A stretch of 64,000 bases of DNA from Hyphomonas sp. (GCA_013791775.1 VMTE01000025.1:1-64000), one strand, 5' to 3'. Positions 33,537-43,528 are shown, numbered from the stretch's first letter. Numbers and translations are program-made. The notes: generated from the letters alone by a model not told the origin.

Positions 33537-35369
33537 TCAACGCTCCGTGAACTGAAGTTCGGCCAGGCGCGCATAGAGCCCGCCTTGCGCAACCAGCGTA
33601 TCGTGCGTGCCTTCTTCGACGATGCGGCCATTTTCCATCACGAGGATCCTGTCAGCCCGGCGCACGGTTGACAGGCGGTGAGCGATCACCAGCGTGGTAC
33701 GCCCCACGGCCGCGTTCTCGATGGCGCGGCGCACGGCGGCCTCGCTTTCCGAATCGAGCGCCGAGGTGGCTTCGTCCAGCAGCAGAACCGGCGCGTCACG
33801 CACCAGGGCGCGGGCCAGCGCGATGCGCTGGCGCTGGCCGCCGGACAGGCTGCGACCCTTCTGTCCAAGCTGTGTGGCGAGGCCTTCCTTCGCCTCCAGG
33901 AAGCCCATGGCCTCCGCCATGCGCGCGGCTTTCTCAAGCTCGGCGTCGCCGGCATCTTGCCTGCCGAAGCGGATGTTGTCAGCAGCGGTTCCCGTGAACA
34001 GTGCCGATTCCTGAGGCGCATAGGCGAAACGGCGGCGCCAGTCGCGCGGCTCTGCCTCGGTCGAGGCGGTACCGTCCAGTCGTATGACACCGGATTGCGG
34101 ATCGAACAGGCGCAGCGCGAGCCGGAACACGGTCGTCTTGCCCGCGCCGCTGGGACCGACCAGCGCGACAAACTCGCCGGGCTTCACGTCGAGAGAAAAG
34201 TCCTCGAGCGCCGAGGCGTCGCTGCCCGCGTAGTGGAAGGTGACGGCGTCGAAGGAGAGGGCGCCCTTCCCTGCGGCATTGACGGGACGCGGATGAGCGG
34301 GCGCAGCGATCTCCGGCGTCTCGCGCAGCACTTCCGCCGCGCGGTCAGCGGCGCCGGCCGCGCGCATCACTTCGCCGTACACTTCGGCCAGCATGCCGAA
34401 GCCGGAACCGGCATAGGCGGCGTACATCACCATCGTTGCGAGATCCCCGAAGCTCATCTCGCCATTGGCCACCGAACGTGCCCCGAGCCAGAGCACACCC
34501 GTGAAGCCGCCGAAAAGCAGAACAGAGACAAGCACGATCATCCAGGCCCGCGCGCCGGTCCGGCGCATGGCGGCCGCAAAAGTAGCTTCTATGGACTCAG
34601 CAAAGGTTTTCAGCTGCCGCTCTTCCCGGCCATAGGCCTGGACGAGTTCGATTGCATCCAGCGTTTCGGCCGCCTCAGCGCCGGCATCGGCGAGGCGCGA
34701 CTGGGCCCGGTTCGACATGCGGCGGATGATCCGGCCGATGCCCATCACCGGCAGGACCGCCACCGGCAGCATCGCCACCAGCGTCAGGCCGAGCTGCCAG
34801 TTGACGGCGATCATCAAGGCCAGCGCGCCAAACGTCGTGATCAGGGTTCGAGTGGCCAGCGAGGCCGAGGATCCGAGGAAGTTCTCGATCAGGGTGACAT
34901 CCGCCGTCAGGCGCGACACCGCCTCACCGGAGCGCATCTTCGCGTGATAGGCCGGCGATAGCCGCAGCAGGTGGGCATAGAGGTCGCTGCGCAGGTCGGC
35001 GGCGATGCGCTCTCCGAAGCGGGAGACAAAGTAGAATCGGAAGGCGCCGAGCACCCCTGCCCCCACCGCCGCCGCAAAAACCCACAGGAACGCCTGGTCG
35101 ATGAGCCTCAGCAGCGCTGCCGGGTCCGAGCCTGCATGGCGGCCGGCATCAGCGGCCCGGCCCAGCAACATCGGGATCGCCAGGCTGACAGCAGACGCCA
35201 GGATCAGGAACACGAGCGCGATGGCGACGGTGGCCCAATGGCGGCGGACATAGGGCCACAGCAGCGCCAGCGGACGCAGGCTGCGCCCCTTGGGCCGGCT
35301 CATCGCCTCACCGCCGTCAGGCAGCGTGGTGCGGCGGTCATCGGTGATCTGCGCGCCTGAATCGGCCAT
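33537..35369 (-). CDS. ABC exporter, fused permease and ATPase (MsbA-like)
   Basis: A half-transporter of 610 residues that would work as a homodimer in the inner membrane. Six transmembrane helices fall within about residues 35-330, followed by a nucleotide-binding domain. That domain has Walker A GPSGAGKTT, signature LSGGQRQR, Walker B LLLDEATSALD and the H-loop VIAHRLSTVRRAD. The family includes lipid and drug exporters; the substrate is unknown. The convergent SDR gene ends 15 bp away, so the two share a narrow termination zone. Confidence 0.92.
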   Translation of the reverse strand: MADSGAQITDDRRTTLPDGGEAMSRPKGRSLRPLALLWPYVRRHWATVAIALVFLILASAVSLAIPMLLGRAADAGRHAGSDPAALLRLIDQAFLWVFAAAVGAGVLGAFRFYFVSRFGERIAADLRSDLYAHLLRLSPAYHAKMRSGEAVSRLTADVTLIENFLGSSASLATRTLITTFGALALMIAVNWQLGLTLVAMLPVAVLPVMGIGRIIRRMSNRAQSRLADAGAEAAETLDAIELVQAYGREERQLKTFAESIEATFAAAMRRTGARAWMIVLVSVLLFGGFTGVLWLGARSVANGEMSFGDLATMVMYAAYAGSGFGMLAEVYGEVMRAAGAADRAAEVLRETPEIAAPAHPRPVNAAGKGALSFDAVTFHYAGSDASALEDFSLDVKPGEFVALVGPSGAGKTTVFRLALRLFDPQSGVIRLDGTASTEAEPRDWRRRFAYAPQESALFTGTAADNIRFGRQDAGDAELEKAARMAEAMGFLEAKEGLATQLGQKGRSLSGGQRQRIALARALVRDAPVLLLDEATSALDSESEAAVRRAIENAAVGRTTLVIAHRLSTVRRADRILVMENGRIVEEGTHDTLVAQGGLYARLAELQFTER

Positions 35370-35545
35370 GAGGCAGCTCTACTCCCATTTTGGGCCCGGT
35401 ACAGCCGCCGAATCCCTGCCGGCGCCTCTTGCGGCGGCTCAGCCTTTCACCTATACGGCCCACTTCGATTTCAGGCTGAGACATGCCAGCGCACCCGGGG
35501 CGTCAACCCGGATTGAAACAAGACTTGAGAAAGAGGCCCAGGCCA

Positions 35546-35764
35546 ATGAAAAAAGAGGGGCACCCCGACTACCACTTCATCACGGTCGTGATGACGGACG
35601 GTACGGAATACCAGACCAAATCAACGTACGGCAAAGCGGGCGACCGGCTGGTGCTGGACATTGATCCGAAAGTGCACCCGGCCTGGACCGGCGGCGAAGG
35701 CAAGTCGCTTGACCGCGGCGGCCGCGTCTCGCGCTTCAAGGACAAGTTCAAGGGCTTCGTGTAA
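35546..35764 (+). CDS. rpmE: 50S ribosomal protein bL31
   Basis: A 72-residue ribosomal protein of the large subunit, starting [19 protein letters not shown]. It has the alphaproteobacterial layout with [12 protein letters not shown]-type middle and [11 protein letters not shown] end. The cysteine ligands of zinc-binding bL31 are absent, so this is the zinc-independent form. The ATG at 35546 begins the conserved sequence; 21 residues upstream in frame are not part of the family. A strong terminator follows. Confidence 0.93.
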   Translation: MKKEGHPDYHFITVVMTDGTEYQTKSTYGKAGDRLVLDIDPKVHPAWTGGEGKSLDRGGRVSRFKDKFKGFV

Positions 35765-35802
35765 GCGCCTCGCCGCGCCCACGATGTGTTGCGTAAGGAA
35801 TG

Positions 35803-35833
35803 CCCCGGCCTGACGGCCGGGGTTTTTCTTTTT
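35803..35833 (+). terminator. Rho-independent terminator after rpmE
   Basis: CCCCGGCC (35803-35810) pairs with GGCCGGGG (35815-35822) around a TGAC tetraloop, followed by TTTTTCTTTTT. Its end touches the stop codon of the convergent glycosyltransferase gene. Confidence 0.93.
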
Positions 35834-36636
35834 CAGGCCCTCAGCTTCATGGCCAGGCCGATGAACGGCGCGGCGAGTTCGACCATCAGCCGCTCGGCCG
35901 GTCCGCGCGCGAACCTGCGGAGGTAACGGGCGAGGCTCTTCGCCTTGTGGCCGGTCACGAAGGCGGACGGCACATCCGACGTTGAGCCATAGTGCAGCGC
36001 CCCGGCGCCCGGCACGTAGATCACCGCGCCGCCCATCTCCAGTGCGCGCCGGCAGATGTCCACATCCTCGAAATGGAGGAAATACCCTTCGTCAAACCCG
36101 TTCAGCCGGTCGAAGTCGGCCTTGCGGATCAGGAAGAATGCGCCGGAAATGGCGCCGACCGCCACCGGGCCTTGCGGCGGCGGTTCCTGGTCCAGCGTCC
36201 AGCGCGCGAGGCCGAGCGCGCGGGCCAATGTCAGCGTCTCGCGCCGGGCGCCGCGCTCTTCCCTGCCCTGAAGGTCGAATATCCGCCCGCCCGCGATGGC
36301 CGGCGCCGGCGCGCCGGCGAGCGCATCGATCAAGGGGCGAAGGCTTCCGCGCCGGATCACGCAGTCAGGATTGATCACCAGGAGATGCCGGGTCGCGGCA
36401 AGGCGCGCGGCGGCGTTCACGGCGGCCCCGAAGCCCGGATTGGCAAGCCGCACAATCTGCGCCTTGGGCGTCGCCGCAACGAAAGCATCCAGCCAGGCCT
36501 CCGTGCCCGGAGGATTGCCGTTGTCGGCGATCACGATGGCGGACACGCCCGGATCGCCCTTCAGAGCGTACAGGCATTCCGCGAGGCGCGGACCGGTGTG
36601 AAAGCTGACCACGAGGGCAGTGACCGACTCCATCAT
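35833..36636 (-). CDS. Family 2 glycosyltransferase, rhamnosyltransferase-like
   Basis: A 267-residue GT-A enzyme that transfers a sugar from a nucleotide donor, probably in surface polysaccharide synthesis. Motifs are VVSFHTGPRLAECL (strand 1), NPGFGAAVN, the metal site INPDC, ISGAFFLIRK, and FLHFEDVDICRR with its acidic acceptor-base pair. The C-terminus is basic with a hydrophobic end that may touch the membrane. It overlaps the ligase-like gene by four bases (ATGA), so their translation is probably coupled. Confidence 0.88.
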   Translation of the reverse strand: MMESVTALVVSFHTGPRLAECLYALKGDPGVSAIVIADNGNPPGTEAWLDAFVAATPKAQIVRLANPGFGAAVNAAARLAATRHLLVINPDCVIRRGSLRPLIDALAGAPAPAIAGGRIFDLQGREERGARRETLTLARALGLARWTLDQEPPPQGPVAVGAISGAFFLIRKADFDRLNGFDEGYFLHFEDVDICRRALEMGGAVIYVPGAGALHYGSTSDVPSAFVTGHKAKSLARYLRRFARGPAERLMVELAAPFIGLAMKLRA

Positions 36637-37874
36637 TCGTCCGTCTCCCGCAGTGTCCGGTGCCAGAGAATGATCGCCGCCGCCGCCAGCGCCAGCGAGG
36701 CCCAGAAGCCTTCATTCCAGAGACTGTAGGCAAAGCTGAAGATGCTCGCTGCAGCGCCGGCGAGCCCCGCCGCCGCAAAGCGGATTTCCGGCCGCAATTC
36801 GGCGGGCCGGGGCAGGTGGAAGGCCAGCGCGACGAGGCTGAGCGCGGCCAGCACGGCGCCGATCATGCCGGTCTCGGCCCAGATCTGCAGCGCCATGTTG
36901 TGCGGGTGCCCCGGTACGACCGGATAGTCTTTCCAGTAGTCCGGCAATTGGGCGAGCCAGTCGGGCCGCGTTGCGAATGTTTCCTTCCAGGTCCGCGTCG
37001 CATTCAGGCCGTGACCAAGGAACGGGGCATCCGACATACGCCCGATGACGATTTCCCATGACCAGAGCCGCGACCGGAACGAGGCCGGCAGATGCGGCGC
37101 AACCCCGTCAAGCGCCCGGATGAGCAGCGCAAAGAGGACAGGCGCCGCCGCGATATAGCCCGCCAGGCCGCCGAACAGCCAGCGGAAGCCGCTGCGCGGC
37201 AATACCGCCACGAACATGATGGCCGCCGACATGCCGATCATCGCCACCAGCGCCGAATCGTAACCGGAGATGATGAACATGGCGACGGCGCCGATTGCGA
37301 GCAGTGCGGCCAGCGCCGGGCCTACAAATTTGAGCCGCAAGACCAGCATCGGCAGAAGCAGCGGCAAGGCCAAAGCCAGCGTGTTGGCGCTGCGGCCGAT
37401 GTTTTGCGCGCCTTCCTGCAAGCGGCGGGCATCTTCTCCGTACACGGCGGACAAGACAGGCCCCGACAATATCGTCGATGCAATCACCAGCACCGCCTGA
37501 ACACCCAGCATGACCGCCACAACGCCCGATGCCCGGGGGGCCGGCGACGCGCGCAGGGTGCTCCCGATCGTCAGCGCGGCCATGAGGGCGAGCAGGATGG
37601 CCGACACACTGCGCGCTTCGACTGAAAAATTGCCGTCAAGAAGGCTTCCTGAAACCAATCGGGGATGGCCGGGCGCCCAGAGTTCGCTGAGCGCCGCCCA
37701 GGCAATGAAGCCGAACCCGATCAGAGCGAACGGGGCCGGTGGCAAGCGCGGCCGGGAGACCGCCAGCGCGGCCAGTCCCGTCAGCCCGACGAGCGGCGCA
37801 AAGCCCTGCCCGCCCAGCACCGCCATGACGGGCCAAAGCACAAAGGCGGCAGCGAGAAAGGGCCCGAATGACAT
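36633..37874 (-). CDS. O-antigen ligase / polymerase-like membrane protein
   Basis: A 413-residue inner-membrane protein with about 12 hydrophobic segments and one large periplasmic loop. The loop region contains GHGLNATRTWKETF and HPHNMALQIWAETG, the conserved part of the Wzy_C/O-antigen ligase family. It probably joins or polymerises O-antigen or another glycan. The neighbour glycosyltransferase supports a role in surface polysaccharide. It begins 34 bp after thrS, with no terminator between them. Confidence 0.85.
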   Translation of the reverse strand: MSFGPFLAAAFVLWPVMAVLGGQGFAPLVGLTGLAALAVSRPRLPPAPFALIGFGFIAWAALSELWAPGHPRLVSGSLLDGNFSVEARSVSAILLALMAALTIGSTLRASPAPRASGVVAVMLGVQAVLVIASTILSGPVLSAVYGEDARRLQEGAQNIGRSANTLALALPLLLPMLVLRLKFVGPALAALLAIGAVAMFIISGYDSALVAMIGMSAAIMFVAVLPRSGFRWLFGGLAGYIAAAPVLFALLIRALDGVAPHLPASFRSRLWSWEIVIGRMSDAPFLGHGLNATRTWKETFATRPDWLAQLPDYWKDYPVVPGHPHNMALQIWAETGMIGAVLAALSLVALAFHLPRPAELRPEIRFAAAGLAGAAASIFSFAYSLWNEGFWASLALAAAAIILWHRTLRETDE

Positions 37875-37908
37875 CTGGCCCTACTCTAGTCGCCGCCCGC
37901 GCGCCTTG

Positions 37909-39900
37909 TCACCGCTGCGTATCAGCGGCCCGTTTCAAGTCCGGCGGCAGGGCCTCGTGAGCAAGGGCCTTCACCGCCTCCTCCAGCGACACGATCTGCT
38001 GCCCGTTGGAGCCCAGCCGGCGCAACGCCAGCTGGCGGCCTTCCGCCTCGCGGGCGCCGACCACCGCAATCACCGGCACTTTCTGCAGGGAGTGCTCGCG
38101 GACCTTGTAATTGATCGTTTCGTTGCGCCGGTCGACCTCGACCCGGAGCCCCGCCTTGCGAAGTTCGGCGGCGACATCGTCGGCATAGTTGCCCGCCGCA
38201 TCATCCGAAATTGCCGCCACAACGACCTGAACCGGCGCGAGCCAGATCGGGAAAGCCCCGGCGAATTCCTCGATCAGGATTCCGATGAACCGCTCCATCG
38301 ACCCGAGGATCGCGCGGTGCAGCATCACCGGCCGCTGCTTGGATCCGTCCGAGGCCGTGTATTCCGCGCCCAGACGTTCCGGCAGCACATAGTCGAGCTG
38401 AAGTGTACCACATTGCCAGACCCGGCCGATGGCGTCCGTCAGCTGGAATTCGAGCTTCGGCCCGTAGAAAGCGCCCTCGCCGGGCAGCAAGTCGCAAGGC
38501 AGGCCCGCAGCATCGACGGCAGCTTTGAGGCCTTCCTCGGCCCGGTCCCATGTCGCGTCATCGCCTGCCCGCACAGCGGGCCGCGTTGACAGTTTCACGG
38601 CGATCTTCTCGAAGCCGAAGTCCCGGTACACGCTTTCCAACAGACGGCAGAAGCGGATGGATTCCTCGACGATCTGATCTTCGCGGCAGAAGATATGGGC
38701 GTCGTCCTGCGTGAACTGGCGCACTCGCATGATGCCGTGAATGGCGCCATGCGGCTCGTTGCGGTGGCAGCATCCGAACTCGGCGAGTCGCAGCGGCAGG
38801 TCGCGATAGGACTTCTGGCCCGACTTGAACACCTCGACATGCGCCGGGCAGTTCATCGGCTTCAGCGCCATCAGCTTGGCATCTTCTGGCACCGAGATTT
38901 CCACGCCCTCGTCGCCTTCCGGAATGAAGTCCGGCACGATGAACATGTTCTCGCGGTACTTGCCCCAGTGGCCGGACTTTTCCCACTGCGCGGAGTCCAT
39001 CAGCTGCGGCGTCTTGATCTCCTCGTAGCCCGACACATCGAGGCGCCGGCGCATATAGGCTTCAATCTGGCGCCAGATCTGGAAACCGTTCGGGTGCCAG
39101 AAGACCGAGCCGGCGGCCGCCATGCCGTCGAGGTGGAACAAGTCCAGCTGCGCGCCCAGCTTGCGATGGTCGCGCTTCTCCGCTTCTTCGAGGCGGTGGA
39201 GATGGTCCTTGAGGTCTTTCTCATTGGCCCAGGCCGTGCCGTAGACGCGCTGCAGCATCTCGTTGTTGCTGTCGCCGCGCCAATAGGCGCCCGCGAGTTT
39301 CATCAGCTTGAATGCCTTCGGCAGTTTGCCCGTCGATGGCAGGTGCGGCCCCCGGCAGAGGTCAAACCAGTCGCCCTGGCGGTAAAGCGTGATCGCTTCG
39401 CCGGGTGGGATGATATCGTCGATAATCTGGGCCTTGTAGTCTTCGCCCTTCTTCCTGAACTCAGCGATGGCTGCGTCCTTTTCCCAGACCTCGCGGACGA
39501 TGGGAAAGTCCGCATCGACGATTTCGCGCATCCTGGCTTCGATCTTTTCGAAGTCGTCTGTCGAGAACGGCGCCTTGCGGGCGAAGTCGTAATAGAAGCC
39601 GTCCTCGATCACCGGGCCGATCGTGACTTGCGTGTCGGGATACAGCGCCTGCACCGCCTGCGCGAGCACATGGGCGGCGTCGTGGCGGATCAGTTCGAGC
39701 GCGTCCGGATCCTTGTCCGTGACGATCTCGACCTGGGCATCACCCTCGAGGGGGCGTTTCAGGTCGCGCAATTCGCCGTTCACACGGGCGGCAATGGCTT
39801 TCTTGGCAAGGGATTTGGAGATGCTCTCGGCGACATCGAGGGGCGAGGCCCCATCGGCGTATTCTCGCTTCGAACCATCAGGCAGCGTGACGTTGATCAT
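37909..39900 (-). CDS. thrS: Threonyl-tRNA synthetase
   Basis: Charges tRNA-Thr; class II synthetase of 663 residues. An N-terminal TGS domain (about 1-60) is followed by the editing domain with [10 protein letters not shown] and the [10 protein letters not shown] segment. The catalytic core contains [11 protein letters not shown] and [18 protein letters not shown] (motif 2 region), and the C-terminal anticodon-binding domain includes [16 protein letters not shown]. The ATG at 39900 starts MINVTLPDG. The 259-bp upstream gap shows no obvious T-box or attenuator, but has a near-CtrA site at 39978-39992. Confidence 0.97.
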   Translation of the reverse strand: MINVTLPDGSKREYADGASPLDVAESISKSLAKKAIAARVNGELRDLKRPLEGDAQVEIVTDKDPDALELIRHDAAHVLAQAVQALYPDTQVTIGPVIEDGFYYDFARKAPFSTDDFEKIEARMREIVDADFPIVREVWEKDAAIAEFRKKGEDYKAQIIDDIIPPGEAITLYRQGDWFDLCRGPHLPSTGKLPKAFKLMKLAGAYWRGDSNNEMLQRVYGTAWANEKDLKDHLHRLEEAEKRDHRKLGAQLDLFHLDGMAAAGSVFWHPNGFQIWRQIEAYMRRRLDVSGYEEIKTPQLMDSAQWEKSGHWGKYRENMFIVPDFIPEGDEGVEISVPEDAKLMALKPMNCPAHVEVFKSGQKSYRDLPLRLAEFGCCHRNEPHGAIHGIMRVRQFTQDDAHIFCREDQIVEESIRFCRLLESVYRDFGFEKIAVKLSTRPAVRAGDDATWDRAEEGLKAAVDAAGLPCDLLPGEGAFYGPKLEFQLTDAIGRVWQCGTLQLDYVLPERLGAEYTASDGSKQRPVMLHRAILGSMERFIGILIEEFAGAFPIWLAPVQVVVAAISDDAAGNYADDVAAELRKAGLRVEVDRRNETINYKVREHSLQKVPVIAVVGAREAEGRQLALRRLGSNGQQIVSLEEAVKALAHEALPPDLKRAADTQR

Positions 39901-40159
39901 GGGTCTTCGTTTCTTTGACTGGCCGCACGCGCGGCAGAATTCGGGTGATCCGGCGAAGGCATCTGGCGCGGCCACGCTTAACGCGGCTTTACCGGGATTC
40001 CCACCCTGTTTTCAGGGGTATGCCGGGGCGTATCAGGAATTTTGCGGGTACATGAACGGACGCGCACATGTCGTGCGGGCCAAGGGCGCTTCATGCACCC
40101 TGGCGAGTTCGCGTGGTCAGTCCGGTGAGGAAGAAGCCTGCGTTCATGCGGCCGCTATG

Positions 40160-40480
40160 TCACGACTCAGGGCCGGTTTCAACCAGCCCTCTCGGACCGG
40201 ACTTCCAGTCGCCATAGCGCCACGGCTGCCAGAACGGAACCTGCGGGACCGTTTCCGGCGCCGGATCATGGCCGTGGCTGCCGCCCGGCCGGCACCGGAT
40301 GAAGCGCGCCAGCGCCATCCACCCGCCCGGCCACCAGCCATGGCGGGCGATGCACTCTGCGCCGTATTCGCTGCAAGTGGGCATGTGCTGGCAGCGCGCG
40401 CCCGCCAGTTGAAGCAGCTGGCTGGGCCCATGCTTGTAGATCCAGAGCAGGGCGTAGGCGGTGCGCCGGCGCAAGGCCAT
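40160..40480 (-). CDS. yidD: Membrane protein insertion efficiency factor YidD
   Basis: A 106-residue amphipathic inner-membrane-associated protein that aids YidC/Sec insertion. The family signature is CQHMPTCSEYGAECIARHG, then WMALARFIRCRPGGSHGHDP. The C-terminus is longer than in E. coli YidD (85). The ATG at 40480 starts one base after the stop of the IscU-like gene. In many bacteria yidD lies in the rpmH-rnpA-yidC cluster; here it is instead behind an iron-sulfur scaffold gene. Confidence 0.9.
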   Translation of the reverse strand: MALRRRTAYALLWIYKHGPSQLLQLAGARCQHMPTCSEYGAECIARHGWWPGGWMALARFIRCRPGGSHGHDPAPETVPQVPFWQPWRYGDWKSGPRGLVETGPES

Positions 40481-40481
40481 C

Positions 40482-40925
40482 TCAGGCCGCCGCCCGGGCC
40501 GCAAGCGCTTCCTCGATGGCGGCCACGGCGGCCTCGAAAGCGAGCATCGTGGACGCATGGCGCGGCGGATAGTCGGCCACAGGCTCAAGGTGGCGCAGCT
40601 CCCAGAACCGCCCCTCCGGCGGAGCACCGCCGGCCTTGAGCATATTCCGCAGGGCGTCGCGGGCAGCCCGGATCTCTTCGACCGCAGCGCCGACCGCATG
40701 TTCGGCCAGGATCGCCGTGGTCGCCTGCCCCAGCGCGCAGGCCTTGGGGTCCACGGCAATCGCGATGACCCGCTCGCCGACTTCGTCCAGCTTCAGATCC
40801 ACGTTGACCGTTGATCCGCACACCCGCGAGACCTTCAACACCGAACCTTCGGCGTCTCGCAACCGCCCGACATGCGGAATGCCGGCAGCCAGCTCGAGAA
40901 TGCGGTTGTGATAAAGCTCGCTCAT
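40482..40925 (-). CDS. Iron-sulfur cluster scaffold-like protein (NifU N-terminal family)
   Basis: A 147-residue protein of the IscU/NifU_N fold. Cys36 (RVCGSTV) and Cys63 (KACALGQA) match the first two cluster ligands of IscU. The third ligand position is Ala124, in YPPRHASTMLAFEA, so it lacks the usual third cysteine. This variant is common in alphaproteobacteria and its role in Fe-S assembly is unproven. It sits one base upstream of yidD and 52 bp downstream of exoD on the same strand. Confidence 0.85.
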   Translation of the reverse strand: MSELYHNRILELAAGIPHVGRLRDAEGSVLKVSRVCGSTVNVDLKLDEVGERVIAIAVDPKACALGQATTAILAEHAVGAAVEEIRAARDALRNMLKAGGAPPEGRFWELRHLEPVADYPPRHASTMLAFEAAVAAIEEALAARAAA

Positions 40926-40977
40926 GGGTGCCTAGATGGCCCGGCGGCGCGTGTCCGGCAAGAGGCCGGAGCCGGCG

Positions 40978-41598
40978 TCAGAATGGCCACAGTCCGATCA
41001 ACTGCGGCAGCATGTGAAAGACGATGAACATTGCCGCGACAAGGGAGAGCGTCGCCAGCAGCACCACAACCCCGTCCCGCGCCGTCAGGCCAAGACCGAA
41101 CAGCAACACGGTCAACCCTGGCAGCAAGGGCCCGAGCGGTACCAGGCCGAGCGGATAGGTTATCAGCGAAGCCAGCACGCAAATCAAACCCACAACCTGC
41201 ACGAAGGGCGCCTCCGTCAGGAAATGAAGGCGCGGGCGCACCAAGGCATCCACCATGTACGCATACTTTTCACTCGCACCCACACCCTGCACGAGAAGGT
41301 TTCGCTTGAAGCTGAAGTCCAGCGCACGTTTCGGCAGCCAGGGCGTCTTCCGGCCAATCACGATCTGGAGTGCAAAGATCAGGGTGACCGTTGCCACGAA
41401 CCAGTTGGCACCGGGGATGACCGTCAGCGGGCTGACGGCAATGAACCCCAGGAGGAGAAGCACCGGCCCATAGGCCCGGCGCCCTATGGCGGTCAGCAGC
41501 TGGCGCACCGTGACGTCGTCGCCCTCGGTGTTGAGCACGAGCGAATGCAGAAGCGACCGCAAGTTGGTGACCGGGACTTTGGTGCCCTGACGGTTCAT
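40978..41598 (-). CDS. ExoD-family membrane protein
   Basis: A 206-residue protein with four or five hydrophobic segments and the ExoD pattern: TVRQLLTAIGRRAYGPVLLL, AVSPLTVIPGANWFVAT and RDGVVVLLATLSLVAAMF. ExoD of rhizobia influences exopolysaccharide synthesis and alkali tolerance; the mechanism is unknown. Its ATG overlaps the stop of the histidine phosphatase gene by four bases, so the two are translated together. Confidence 0.88.
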   Translation of the reverse strand: MNRQGTKVPVTNLRSLLHSLVLNTEGDDVTVRQLLTAIGRRAYGPVLLLLGFIAVSPLTVIPGANWFVATVTLIFALQIVIGRKTPWLPKRALDFSFKRNLLVQGVGASEKYAYMVDALVRPRLHFLTEAPFVQVVGLICVLASLITYPLGLVPLGPLLPGLTVLLFGLGLTARDGVVVLLATLSLVAAMFIVFHMLPQLIGLWPF

Positions 41599-42158
41599 TG
41601 ACTGGCTCCGGGTAGCGCCTTCGACGGCGCGCCATAGCGCTCGATCCGGGACCGGACGATTCCACCCGCGTCAATGTCGATGACATAGAGCCGATCGAAC
41701 TCGGCCGCCTCGTCAATTGCAGGACCGGGATCCGCCCCGAGCAGCGCGGCGAGCGCATCGGTCGTATTCGAGTGCCCGACCACCAGTTTCACGCCGGGCG
41801 TATCCAGCAGCCAGCTGGCAAAAGCCGGCAGGGTCGAGGCGTCATAGGTCTGCAACACCAGGCCGGTCTGCGCCGCCGTGGGAGCTGCGGTCTGTTCGGT
41901 TCGCCGGGTGCGCGTTGACCAGATTTCCGTCACGCCCGCGTCCCGGAGCCGTGCAGCCAGCGCGTCTGCCCGCGCGGCGCCGGCCGGTGTCAGGCCCGGA
42001 TCGCTGCCGGCCTCCTTCTCGCCGTGGCGCACAAGGAACAACCGCGTGATGCCCGCCACATCAGGTTCCGGGGCGGGCGCAGGCGCGGACGCGCAGGCCG
42101 TCAGGCACGCTGCCGCCAGCAGGCCCAGAACGCGTCTCCGGATCATATCCGCCGCCAT
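41595..42158 (-). CDS. Histidine phosphatase family lipoprotein (SixA-like)
   Basis: A 187-residue phosphatase with a lipoprotein signal (RRRVLGLLAAACLTAC), anchored in the envelope. The active-site LFLVRHGEKE carries the RHG motif; a second histidine is in LVVGHSNTTDAL. Related enzymes dephosphorylate phosphohistidine or small phosphate esters; the substrate here is unknown. The start at 42158 has GGGAGG six bases upstream; the ATG at 42146 is possible. The 5' end overlaps the cysS stop by 16 bp. Confidence 0.88.
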   Translation of the reverse strand: MAADMIRRRVLGLLAAACLTACASAPAPAPEPDVAGITRLFLVRHGEKEAGSDPGLTPAGAARADALAARLRDAGVTEIWSTRTRRTEQTAAPTAAQTGLVLQTYDASTLPAFASWLLDTPGVKLVVGHSNTTDALAALLGADPGPAIDEAAEFDRLYVIDIDAGGIVRSRIERYGAPSKALPGASQ

Positions 42159-43528
42159 GTGCTGCCTCCCGCGCTGTCCATGATTTCCACGCCTTCTTCG
42201 ATCAGGGCCTTGCGGATACGGTCCGCCTCGGCCCAATCCCTGGCGGCTCGCGCCGCGACCCGCGCGGCCACAAGCCCATCAATCCGCGCGGTTTCATCTG
42301 CGTTGCCCCCCTGCTCCCATTCCCTGGGGGTGATCGTCAGTAGGCCGAGCAATTTACCCGCAGCGAGCAGGTTTGCCCGCGCGTTGGCCATGGCGCCAGT
42401 GTCTTTCTGATCCGCTGCCATGTTCGCCTCGCTGGCAATCCGTGACAGTTCGGCCAGCGCTTCCGGCGTGTTTAGATCATCCTCCAGCGCATTGAACACG
42501 CCGCGGTCCCGGGCCTCGCCGCCCGTCTCGTCCCAGACACGGCGCAGCGCGCCATAGATCCGGTCGAGGGTTGTCTTCGCCTGCTTCAACAGCTCCGGCG
42601 TCCAGTCAAGCGGCGCACGGTAGTGCCCGCTCAACATCGCAAAGCGGATCACCTCGCCGGGCCACTGCTTCAGCAGGTCGTGCACGAGCACGACATTGCC
42701 GAGCGACTTGGACATCTTCTCCCCGCCCATGTCGAGGAAGCCGTTGTGCAGCCAGTAGCGCGCCATGACCTGGCCATGCGCACATTCAGACTGTGCGATC
42801 TCGTTCTCATGGTGCGGGAACTGGAGGTCCACACCGCCGCCATGGATGTCGATCGTCTTGCCCAGATGCTTGGCGGCCATGGCTGAGCATTCGATGTGCC
42901 AACCCGGGCGCCCCCGGCCCCAGGGCGAATCCCAGATGGCATCTTCAGGCTCGCCGGGCTTGGCAAATTTCCAGAGTGCAAAGTCTGCCGGATTGCGTTT
43001 GTCGGGATCGACGTCCACGCGCGAGCCCGCCGCGTTGTCATCGGCCTTGCGGCCGGACAGTTTGCCATAGTCCGACATCTGGCTCACTGAGAACCAGACG
43101 CCCTCCTTGCCGACATAGGCATAGTCCTTGCGCACCAGCTTCCCGATGATCTCGATCATCTCCGCCACATGCCCGGTCGCCCAGGGCTCGACACTCGGCG
43201 GCAGCACGTTCAGGGCCAGCATGTCGGCATTGTAGATATCCGCATACTTCCGGGTGATCGAGGCGATCGGCTGGCCACTGTCGAGCGCCGCCTTGATGAT
43301 CTTGTCCTCGATGTCGGTAATGTTGCGGGCAAACACGACCGAACCCTCGCCATACGTGGCCAGCAGCAGCCGGCGCAGCACGTCGAAGGCGATCGGCGGC
43401 CGGGCATTGCCGATATGGGCAAAGTTGTAGACCGTGGGTCCGCACACGTAGATCGTGATCCGGCGCGTGTCCTGAGGCTGGAACCCGCGTTTCTCGCGCG
43501 TCATCGTATCATAGAGCTTGAGGGTCAT
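42143..43528 (-). CDS. cysS: Cysteinyl-tRNA synthetase
   Basis: Charges tRNA-Cys; class I synthetase of 461 residues. Zinc ligand Cys29 is in IYVCGPTVYNFAHIGNARP (HIGH motif at 38-41); further zinc ligands lie in GWHIECSAM and HHENEIAQSEC. The KMSKS loop is GGEKMSKSLGN. The C-terminal DALR-type helical domain is complete. The start is ATG at 43528; longer frames are not family-like. It leads the minus-strand block that runs through exoD and yidD to thrS. Confidence 0.96.
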   Translation of the reverse strand: MTLKLYDTMTREKRGFQPQDTRRITIYVCGPTVYNFAHIGNARPPIAFDVLRRLLLATYGEGSVVFARNITDIEDKIIKAALDSGQPIASITRKYADIYNADMLALNVLPPSVEPWATGHVAEMIEIIGKLVRKDYAYVGKEGVWFSVSQMSDYGKLSGRKADDNAAGSRVDVDPDKRNPADFALWKFAKPGEPEDAIWDSPWGRGRPGWHIECSAMAAKHLGKTIDIHGGGVDLQFPHHENEIAQSECAHGQVMARYWLHNGFLDMGGEKMSKSLGNVVLVHDLLKQWPGEVIRFAMLSGHYRAPLDWTPELLKQAKTTLDRIYGALRRVWDETGGEARDRGVFNALEDDLNTPEALAELSRIASEANMAADQKDTGAMANARANLLAAGKLLGLLTITPREWEQGGNADETARIDGLVAARVAARAARDWAEADRIRKALIEEGVEIMDSAGGSTWRRI

